Shown: one piece after another, positions 1 to 4,534 of the stretch
How the letters are laid out: every line of letters starts with the position of its first letter
Numbering within the stretch: the stretch's first letter is position 1
Source of the DNA: Anaerolineaceae bacterium
GTDB taxonomy: Bacteria > Chloroflexota > Anaerolineae > Anaerolineales > Anaerolineaceae
Assembly (NCBI GenBank): GCA_014860845.1
Contig: JACZIY010000446.1
Location: 1-5,586, forward strand
Reading direction: 5' to 3'
DNA length: 5,586 nucleotides
The notes under the pieces: generated by a model
The model's input: the letters and a program-made list of their open reading frames with translations, nothing else
Told to the model about the DNA's origin: nothing
Databases searched by the model: none
Made by a program: the position numbers and the translations under genes

Positions 1-1
1 T

Positions 2-67
2 CTTAATATTATGATCAGATCAGAAGGTGAACGTAGAAAAGAAGCCTTATATTATGCAATAATTTGA
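2..67 (+). CDS. Possible 3' end of an upstream gene, cut by the window edge
   Basis: An open frame enters from the left edge and stops at TGA 65-67. It reads LNIMIRSEGERRKEALYYAII, here written as LNIMIRSEGE followed by RRKEALYYAII. The charged, helix-like composition would suit a protein C-terminus, but 21 residues cannot identify a family. An in-frame ATG at 11 has no Shine-Dalgarno before it, so a separate tiny gene is unlikely. No clear terminator hairpin follows in 68-200. The frame may be open by chance. Confidence 0.25.
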   Translation, partial: LNIMIRSEGERRKEALYYAII

Positions 68-200
68 TTCCTTTATTCTTTCCAGTAATATTCTTTCTGT
101 AGGCGTATTGTTAACCACAGTTTAAAAGTAGTTTGATTCTACAACAAGCTTGTCAGGGAAGCAATATTAAAAATGGTCAATTTTTTGGAAATTTTTCTTG

Positions 201-207
201 AAGGAAG
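201..207 (+). promoter_or_regulatory. Ribosome binding site that sets the start of the LysW-like gene
   Basis: AAGGAAG ends 8 nt before the ATG at 216. The frame is also open from a TTG at 198, but that codon lies upstream of this Shine-Dalgarno and has none of its own, so 216 is the better start. The 67-residue product then begins MIYATCPNC, with the first cysteine close to the N-terminus as in LysW proteins. Confidence 0.7.
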
Positions 208-215
208 TACTGTTT

Positions 216-419
216 ATGATTTATGCAACCTGCCCAAATTGCCATGCAGATGTAAGATTAATTAAACCAACGGCGGGAAAAAGATGTATATGCCCTGGTT
301 GTTCAGAATTATTAAAAGTGGTCAGATTAAATCCCATTGAACTTGATTTTGAAGAAAATTGCCCCGAATTAGAATTTGATCAACCGGAACCGAATTTTGA
401 AGATGACTGGAATCAATAA
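216..419 (+). CDS. LysW-like amino-group carrier protein (zinc ribbon, acidic tail, C-terminal Gln)
   Basis: The product has 67 residues. It has CPNC (C6, C9) and CICPGC (C24, C26, C29), so C6, C9, C26 and C29 can form a zinc ribbon. An acidic tail (11 Asp/Glu in residues 42-67) ends FEDDWNQ. The arrangement CPxC, about 16 residues, CPxC, V-x-L-x-P, acidic tail, (E/D)DW-x-x matches LysW, the carrier of the alpha-aminoadipate lysine and related arginine/ornithine pathways. In LysW the terminal EDWGE supplies a Glu whose gamma-carboxyl is coupled to the substrate amino group by an ATP-grasp ligase (LysX/ArgX), which shields the amino group during later steps. The oddity here is that the last codon is CAA (Gln), not Glu, and the preceding Gly is Asn, so standard loading cannot be assumed. 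The ATP-grasp gene 76 nt downstream on the same strand is its probable partner. No lysine-pathway genes are visible. LysW kinship is well supported; the function is inferred. A plain zinc-ribbon protein is the alternative. Confidence 0.78.
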   Translation: MIYATCPNCHADVRLIKPTAGKRCICPGCSELLKVVRLNPIELDFEENCPELEFDQPEPNFEDDWNQ

Positions 420-495
420 GAATTCATGACCACAAATTTTCAATAAGTGCGATAATATACAAAAAAGAAAAAGGATTGGTGAATTAGAAAGAGAA

Positions 496-1578
496 ATGAA
501 AAAATTAAAGGTTGCCTTGCTGGCTAATGCCAAAGAAAATGCACCAAAATTTGAAGAATTCTCAGATGATCATTGGGATGATCTGGATTCAACAAAAACC
601 ATTAATGCAATTGTAGAGGCAATAAAAACCGGTGGTCATGAATGTGAATTTTTTGAAGGAAACATAACACTGGTGGATACCTTGAACAAATACCAACCGG
701 ATATTTGTTTCAATATCTGCGAAGGTCATTTTGGCGATGGGCGTGAAGCTCAGGTACCCGCCATTTTAGAAATGATGAGGATTCCTTATACAGGCTCCAA
801 AGTGATGACACTGGCTCTAACCCTGGATAAACCCATGACCAAACGTATTCTCTATTGGCATGAATTACCAACCCCTGAATTTCAGGTCTTTGAACGAGTG
901 GATGAGCCCCTCAATGACGATTTAAGATTTCCATTGTTTGTAAAACCAAGTCGTGAAGGCACCGGAATGGGAGTCAGTGGCAAATCAATCGTAAAGGATG
1001 AGCGCGAATTACGAGAGCAGATTTCAGCAATTTTCAAACGATACAAACAACCTGCGTTGGCAGAGCGCTATATTGAAGGGCGCGAAGTAACAGTAGGATT
1101 AATCGGGAACCTGGATGGTCCAGCTGCCCGTCGCCTCCCCCATGATGAAAATTTACCTCGTATCCAGAAAGGATTGCATTTTTTTCCACCTATGGAAGTA
1201 GACCTGGAACCTTTTAAAGATACTGATGTGGTGTATAGCAATCGTCTAAAGGTTGATTTGGCTGATCAACTCAATTATGTCTGTCCTGCACCACTGGATG
1301 CTGCCATGATTGAGGACTTGAATTGGTATGCCGCAGCTGTTTTCCGAGTGACGGGTGCACTGGATGTTTCCCGAGTCGATTTTCGATTGGATGCCAGCAA
1401 TAACTGGAAACCATATATTCTGGAAATCAACCCCTTGCCCGGTCTTTCTCCAGGTATTTCTGATATTGTCATCGAAGCTGCTGCCGAGGGTATTGAGCAT
1501 CATGAATTGGTGAATATGATACTCGACACATCTTTGCGCCGTTACGGCAATGAAAAGCCTCGTAATATTACCTATTAA
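496..1578 (+). CDS. ATP-grasp ligase of the D-alanine--D-alanine ligase (Ddl) superfamily
   Basis: The product has 360 residues, close to Ddl length. An N-terminal Ddl-like fold contains FNICEGHFGDGREAQ (72-86) followed by IPYTGS (96-101), matching the Ddl FN-HG-GEDG-Q and IPYTGS blocks. The ATP-grasp core shows LFVKPSREGTGMGVS (147-161, K150 predicted to contact ATP), AERYIEGREVTVGLIG (189-204), SRVDFRLD (292-299, D295) and LEINPLPGLSPG (309-320; E310 and N312 predicted Mg ligands). The family joins a carboxylate, activated as acyl phosphate, to an amine. Two Ddl hallmarks differ: the N-terminal GGxSxEhxvSl block is replaced by ANAKENAPKFEEFSDDHWDD (10-29), and the Ddl PGMTxxS segment reads PGLSPGISD. 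Cell-wall D-Ala-D-Ala synthesis is therefore doubtful, and a different amide ligation is likelier. The LysW-like gene 76 nt upstream suggests a carrier-bound substrate. The ATG at 496 has only a weak GAAAGAG before it; AAGGA at 471-475 is too far away. A terminator follows 24 nt after the stop. Confidence 0.85.
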   Translation: MKKLKVALLANAKENAPKFEEFSDDHWDDLDSTKTINAIVEAIKTGGHECEFFEGNITLVDTLNKYQPDICFNICEGHFGDGREAQVPAILEMMRIPYTGSKVMTLALTLDKPMTKRILYWHELPTPEFQVFERVDEPLNDDLRFPLFVKPSREGTGMGVSGKSIVKDERELREQISAIFKRYKQPALAERYIEGREVTVGLIGNLDGPAARRLPHDENLPRIQKGLHFFPPMEVDLEPFKDTDVVYSNRLKVDLADQLNYVCPAPLDAAMIEDLNWYAAAVFRVTGALDVSRVDFRLDASNNWKPYILEINPLPGLSPGISDIVIEAAAEGIEHHELVNMILDTSLRRYGNEKPRNITY

Positions 1579-1602
1579 TAAATTAAACCTATTCCATTGA
1601 GG

Positions 1603-1634
1603 AAGCAGAGAAATTTCAATCTCTCTGCTTTTTT
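1603..1634 (+). terminator. Rho-independent terminator after the ATP-grasp gene
   Basis: The stem AAGCAGAGA (1603-1611) pairs perfectly with TCTCTGCTT (1622-1630) around a 10-nt loop, and a T run continues to 1634. It would stop the LysW-like/ATP-grasp transcript. The hairpin lies immediately beside the stop codon of the convergent ABC gene (TAA complement at 1633-1635). On the minus strand no T tract follows the hairpin, so it should work mainly in the + direction. Confidence 0.8.
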
Positions 1635-3555
1635 ATTTATCCTTCTCTGCAAATTGAGTCCGGTAAAGATGGGCATAGATACCATCCATGGCAATCAGTT
1701 CTGTGTGTGTCCCGGATTCAACGATCCTGCCACGGTCGATCACAAGGATCTGATCAGCAGCCAAAATCGTGCTCAAGCGGTGTGCAATGACAATGCTGGT
1801 TCTTCCGGCCATGACCCGCTTCAAAGCCTCCTGGATTAGCGCCTCTGATTCACTATCCAGGTGACTGGTGGCTTCATCCAGCACCAGAATACGTGGATCT
1901 TTTAGAATCACGCGGGCTAGCGCGATTCGTTGCTTTTCTCCGCCACTCAACCGATACCCGCGTTCACCGACAATGGTATCATAGCCATTTGGCAGACCCA
2001 TAATAAAATCATGGATATTTGCGGCTTTGGCAGCTTTTTCTAAATCAGCCTGGCTGGCATCCAGATGAGCATAACTCAAATTAGTGCGAATGGTGTCGTG
2101 GAACAGGTACGTCTCCTGGGTAACCATACCGATCTGATCACTCAATGAGTCCAGGGTTACATGTCTCACATCGATTCCATCGATCATTACCCTGCCTTCA
2201 TTCGGATCATAAAGCCGTGGAATTAAATAAGTCAGTGTGGTCTTTCCAGCTCCAGAAGGTCCCACCAATGCCACCAGTTGGCCAGGATTTGCCTGAAAGG
2301 AGATATCTTCCAGGGCAGTGACCCTCGCCTGTGATGACGGCTGTTCTTCATCCGATTTTTGTTCATCTTTTTCCATGTCAGATAATACAGCATCGACCTG
2401 ATCGACCCTGCCAAAACGGCGCACATCGGTTAATCCCCCTGAGTTATCATCGTAGCGGAAACAGACACGATCGAATGTCAATTGACCATGAATATTCTCA
2501 AGAACAATTGCATTTTCCTTTTCCGGGATATCTCTCGGTAGGTCGATTACCTCAAACACACGTTCAAAACTGACCATCGAAGTGGCGAATTCCACCGGCG
2601 CATTCGCCAGACCTTCTAGAGAAGAGTAAAGACTGGTCAGATAAGCGCCAAAGGCGACAATCGTTCCAATCGTCAATGCATCAGTAATCACCAGGTAACC
2701 ACCCAATCCATACACCAATGCAGAACCTATGGCACTCACCAATCCTATGATCACGAAGAAGGAGACACCAATCACAGCCCGGCGTATGCCAATATCACGC
2801 ACCTGCCCGGCGCGTTGTTCAAATCGTTTCACTTCAGTTTTTTGTCTACCGAAGAGCTTGACCAGAATGGCTCCCCCAATATTGAGGGTTTCGTTCATCA
2901 TTGCATTCATCCGCGCATTCAGATCCATGGCCTGGTGCGCAATTTCTCTCAAAACATTCGCCAGTCGTTTCGTGACAACCAGGAATATGGGCATAATGAT
3001 GACACTGACTAATGTCAATCGCCATTCTAATGTGAACAAGACAATTAAAATTGCCACCGCCTGAATCACATTCGTAACCAGGTTGACAATGGTGTTACTG
3101 ATGGCATTTTGTGCGCCAATGACATCATTATTTAAACGACTGATCAACTCTCCTAAGCGTGTATGTTTGAAAAAATGCAAGCTCATTCGTTGTAAGCGTT
3201 CATACAAAGCCACTCGCAAGTCAAAAATGACCCCCTCACCTACACTGGCATTTAAGCGTCGTTGAATAATTCTTAAACCACCACTCAAAATTGGTACAAT
3301 TAATAAGGCTCCAGCTAGCAACAGCAGGTTATCAAAATTTTTATCCGGTAGCGTCTGGTCGATCAATTCGCGCAGAATCAATGGTGAGATCAGCCCCAGA
3401 GCGGAAGTCAGCAGAATTAACACCAACATCCAGATAATATGCAAGCGGTATGGCTTCGCATAATCGAGGACTCTCTTTAACAATGTTCTTGATACTTTTG
3501 GGGTCTCATTGGTTGCTTGAACAAATTGAGACCATTTCTGATGTCCCATCCCCAT
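1633..3555 (-). CDS. ABC exporter half-transporter, fused membrane and ATPase domains (MsbA/LmrA-type)
   Basis: The 640 residues form one membrane domain and one ATPase domain, which normally dimerise into an inner-membrane exporter. Six membrane helices are visible near 38-60, 76-95, 155-174, 178-196, 261-284 and 289-308, with coupling-region sequence HFFKHTRLGELISRLNND (127-144). The ATPase domain is complete: A-loop Y368, Walker A GPSGAGKT (432-439), Q-loop Q480, X-loop TIVGERG (527-533), signature LSGGE (536-540), Walker B ILVLDE with catalytic E561, D-loop SHLD and H-loop H592. All catalytic residues are present, so it should be an active pump. Cargo cannot be read from the sequence; lipids, drugs or peptides are typical of the family. 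The oddity is a charged stretch of about 40 residues (371-411) between the A-loop strand and ALEDISF, where only a few residues are usual. It is convergent with the ATP-grasp gene and divergent from the ArsR cassette, and appears monocistronic within the window. Confidence 0.93.
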   Translation of the reverse strand: MGMGHQKWSQFVQATNETPKVSRTLLKRVLDYAKPYRLHIIWMLVLILLTSALGLISPLILRELIDQTLPDKNFDNLLLLAGALLIVPILSGGLRIIQRRLNASVGEGVIFDLRVALYERLQRMSLHFFKHTRLGELISRLNNDVIGAQNAISNTIVNLVTNVIQAVAILIVLFTLEWRLTLVSVIIMPIFLVVTKRLANVLREIAHQAMDLNARMNAMMNETLNIGGAILVKLFGRQKTEVKRFEQRAGQVRDIGIRRAVIGVSFFVIIGLVSAIGSALVYGLGGYLVITDALTIGTIVAFGAYLTSLYSSLEGLANAPVEFATSMVSFERVFEVIDLPRDIPEKENAIVLENIHGQLTFDRVCFRYDDNSGGLTDVRRFGRVDQVDAVLSDMEKDEQKSDEEQPSSQARVTALEDISFQANPGQLVALVGPSGAGKTTLTYLIPRLYDPNEGRVMIDGIDVRHVTLDSLSDQIGMVTQETYLFHDTIRTNLSYAHLDASQADLEKAAKAANIHDFIMGLPNGYDTIVGERGYRLSGGEKQRIALARVILKDPRILVLDEATSHLDSESEALIQEALKRVMAGRTSIVIAHRLSTILAADQILVIDRGRIVESGTHTELIAMDGIYAHLYRTQFAEKDK

Positions 3556-3563
3556 CCAGTTTT

Positions 3564-3570
3564 CCTCCTT
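3564..3570 (-). promoter_or_regulatory. Strong ribosome binding site of the ABC exporter
   Basis: Read on the minus strand this is AAGGAGG, ending 8 nt before the ATG at 3555-3553. A second in-frame ATG two codons later (3549) would sit 14 nt away, so the first ATG is preferred. Confidence 0.85.
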
Positions 3571-3641
3571 AGAAGCTTTGCTAAGCTTTTGAATTTTAAT
3601 TTTTCCCCTGAAATTTCAATAGGCTATCAAATTGTGCTTTG

Positions 3642-3647
3642 ATTATA
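3642..3647 (-). promoter_or_regulatory. Candidate -10 box for the ABC exporter gene
   Basis: The minus strand reads TATAAT here, about 87 nt upstream of the ATG. No convincing -35 hexamer lies 16-18 nt further up, so the call rests on the -10 match alone in AT-rich DNA. If used, the leader would be about 80 nt. It would contain the palindrome TGAAATTTCA (3609-3618) and two AAGCTT sites (3573-3578 and 3583-3588). Confidence 0.35.
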
Positions 3648-3716
3648 CTTTGCTTTTTTTGAAGATCTAGACGATTTAATTTTTATCACTAATTCAACCT
3701 GAATTTTTTAGTAATC

Positions 3717-3736
3717 ATATTCAATATAATGAATAT
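3717..3736. promoter_or_regulatory. ArsR-type operator upstream of the repressor gene (copy 1)
   Basis: A perfect inverted repeat has half-sites ATATTCA (3717-3723) and TGAATAT (3730-3736) separated by 6 nt. Half-sites of the ATTCAA/TTGAAT kind are the known targets of ArsR/SmtB repressors. The same half-sites with the same 6-nt spacing recur at 4492-4511 before the permease. The right half overlaps a TATAAT box (3734-3739), so bound repressor would block RNA polymerase. Autoregulation of the downstream arsR-like gene is inferred from this placement. Confidence 0.78.
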
Positions 3737-3739
3737 AAT
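3734..3739 (+). promoter_or_regulatory. Probable -10 box of the arsR-like/thioredoxin-like operon
   Basis: TATAAT overlaps the right operator half, the same geometry (TGAA then TATAAT) as at the permease promoter. Another TATAAT lies at 3725-3730 in the operator spacer and cannot be excluded. No good -35 hexamer is visible. Transcription from here would leave a leader of roughly 60 nt before the ATG at 3809. Confidence 0.5.
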
Positions 3740-3796
3740 ATATAATTGTGATATCGTGCACTTGTGAGATATGGATTAAGTTATATAATCAGCACC

Positions 3797-3801
3797 AAGG
3801 A
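3797..3801 (+). promoter_or_regulatory. Ribosome binding site that sets the ArsR-family start
   Basis: AAGGA ends 7 nt before the ATG at 3809. The frame is open from a GTG at 3764, but that codon has no Shine-Dalgarno. The extra 15 residues it would add (MRYGLSYIISTKDLK) precede the usual ArsR N-terminus, so 3809 is chosen. Confidence 0.7.
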
Positions 3802-3808
3802 TTTGAAA

Positions 3809-4222
3809 ATGAAAGCCAATAAATTGTCTTTAGATTTAGAAACCCAGGAAGCAAACCTGTTAAAACTTCTGGCTCATCCGGTGCGTATTGCCATTTTAAG
3901 AATTCTTCGCCAGGAAGAAGCCTGTGTCTGTCACATGGAAGCAACCCTGGGATACCGTCAAGCATATCTCTCCCAACAACTGGCTGTTCTGCGTGAAGCT
4001 AGCATTATCACCGATCGTCGCGATGGATGGAATGTTTTTTATCAAATCCATGATCCTCAAGTATTTGACATTCTGGATATCAGCGCAAAATTCTTACAAT
4101 CGGGTAACAGTGAAATCCCCCTCACACCTGTTAATTGTCCCTGCCCGAAATGTATTACCAATCAAAATAAAGGATCATGTAGTAACCAAACCGAAAAGGA
4201 GAAGTCAAATGATAACAATTAA
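3809..4222 (+). CDS. ArsR/SmtB-family metal(loid)-responsive repressor
   Basis: The product has 137 residues. A winged helix-turn-helix is clear: LLKLLAHPVRIAILRIL (18-33), EEACVCHMEATLG (36-48), recognition helix near QAYLSQQLAVLREASII (51-67) and beta-wing TDRRDGWNVFYQI (68-80). C39 and C41 lie in the position of the ELCVCDL metal-binding motif of ArsR and relatives, so a thiophilic ligand such as As(III), Sb(III), Cd(II) or Pb(II) is expected to release the protein from DNA. An additional C-terminal cysteine group, CPCPKC (110-115) plus C124, follows a short linker after the fold and may form a second metal site. Its operator is repeated before this gene and before the permease, pointing to control of both units. 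The last 14 nt overlap the thioredoxin-like gene, which implies translational coupling. The family is certain; the effector is not. Confidence 0.92.
   Translation: MKANKLSLDLETQEANLLKLLAHPVRIAILRILRQEEACVCHMEATLGYRQAYLSQQLAVLREASIITDRRDGWNVFYQIHDPQVFDILDISAKFLQSGNSEIPLTPVNCPCPKCITNQNKGSCSNQTEKEKSNDNN
4195..4201 (+). promoter_or_regulatory. Ribosome binding site of the thioredoxin-like gene, inside the arsR-like gene
   Basis: AAAGGAG ends 7 nt before the ATG at 4209. It fixes the start of the thioredoxin-like protein, although that frame is open further upstream within the repressor gene. Confidence 0.8.
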
Positions 4223-4448
4223 GATTTTAGGGGGCGGCTGTGCAAACTGCAAAAGACTCGAATCACAAACTCGAAAAGTTGTTGAGAAGTTAGAAATTGA
4301 GGCTGAGTTTATTAAAGTCACCGATCATAACCAGATCATGGAATATCCCATCCTCGCTACACCAGGGCTGGTCATTAACGAAAAGGTCCTTAGCAGTGGA
4401 AGAATTCCAAGTGAAATTGAGATTGAAAGCTGGTTAATAGCTCTCTAA
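4209..4448 (+). CDS. Small thioredoxin-like redox protein (CxxC, MTH895-type)
   Basis: The product has 79 residues. It opens MITIKILGGGCANCKRLE, with the redox pair C11/C14 in a CANC site after the first strand. It continues with a long helix, the strand EAEFIKVTDHNQI, the predicted cis-proline loop TPGLVINEKV (P52), and SGRIPSEIEI near the end. This pattern (GxGCxxCkxLE, VTD, TPxLVINGKV, GRxPS) is that of the short archaeal/bacterial thioredoxin-like family typified by MTH895, often found beside ArsP/YraQ-type permeases. It lacks a signal peptide and should be cytoplasmic. A role in reducing a metal(loid)-bound partner or passing ligand to the permease is inferred from position only. Its start overlaps the repressor gene by 14 nt, so the two are coupled. 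A terminator follows the stop by 5 nt. Confidence 0.88.
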   Translation: MITIKILGGGCANCKRLESQTRKVVEKLEIEAEFIKVTDHNQIMEYPILATPGLVINEKVLSSGRIPSEIEIESWLIAL

Positions 4449-4453
4449 GAAGG

Positions 4454-4482
4454 ATTTGGTGGATTTCTCCACCAAATTTTTT
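4454..4482 (+). terminator. Strong Rho-independent terminator between thioredoxin-like gene and permease
   Basis: The 10-bp perfect stem ATTTGGTGGA (4454-4463) pairs with TCCACCAAAT (4468-4477) around a TTTC tetraloop. A run of six T (4477-4482) ends the element. It should end most transcripts from the arsR-like promoter before the permease, which explains why the permease has its own operator and -10 box just downstream. Confidence 0.9.
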
Positions 4483-4491
4483 GCATCATTA

Positions 4492-4519
4492 ATATTCAAA
4501 TTATTGAATATAATATTCA
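4492..4519. promoter_or_regulatory. ArsR-type operator upstream of the permease (copy 2, with a third half-site)
   Basis: The half-sites ATATTCA (4492-4498) and TGAATAT (4505-4511) with a 6-nt spacer repeat the arrangement at 3717-3736. The symmetry extends to 8 bp per arm with a 4-nt centre. A third half-site, ATATTCA (4513-4519), forms a second perfect dyad with the middle half-site around base 4512, which is lacking at copy 1. The element ends 15 nt before the permease ATG and covers the -10 box, so repression by the neighbouring ArsR-family protein is a strong inference. Confidence 0.78.
4509..4514 (+). promoter_or_regulatory. Probable -10 box of the permease gene
   Basis: TATAAT lies inside the operator, at the same offset from TGAA as at the repressor promoter. 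No clear -35 hexamer was found; TTGCAT at 4481-4486 would be 22 nt away, which is too far. Transcription would begin near 4521, leaving a leader of only about 10-15 nt. Confidence 0.5.
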
Positions 4520-4534
4520 AGTTGGACAATGGTT

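Noticed and set aside
133..170. Possible promoter before the LysW-like gene (TTGATT at 133, TTGTCA at 150, TATTAA at 165)
   Set aside because: No pair of hexamers has acceptable 16-18 nt spacing; AT-rich sequence gives such matches by chance.
420..495. Possible internal promoter before the ATP-grasp gene (GATAAT at 451)
   Set aside because: There is no matching -35 box, and the 76-nt gap without a terminator fits simple cotranscription.
1246..1503. Minus-strand open frames of 65 and 85 codons inside the ATP-grasp gene
   Set aside because: They are antisense to the conserved VDF and LEINPLPG motifs, and their translations have no family features.
216..1578. Standard lysine or arginine biosynthesis lysW-lysX operon
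   Set aside because: The ligase is Ddl-like rather than LysX/RimK-like, the carrier lacks the terminal Glu, and no other pathway genes are present.
2232..2426. Minus-strand 64-codon frame in another register of the exporter gene
   Set aside because: It overlaps the Walker A region of the real gene and has no start signal; it is a frame shadow.
1597..3265. Several open frames of 60-111 codons on the + strand within the ABC exporter gene
   Set aside because: They lie antisense to a full-length protein with every ATPase motif intact, lack Shine-Dalgarno sites and encode no recognisable domain.
3764..3808. GTG-initiated longer form of the repressor
   Set aside because: There is no ribosome binding site before 3764, whereas AAGGA sits correctly before the ATG at 3809.
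3924..4208. Upstream extension of the thioredoxin-like frame into the repressor gene
   Set aside because: The extra residues are a shifted reading of the ArsR fold. A proper Shine-Dalgarno at 4195-4201 places the start at 4209.
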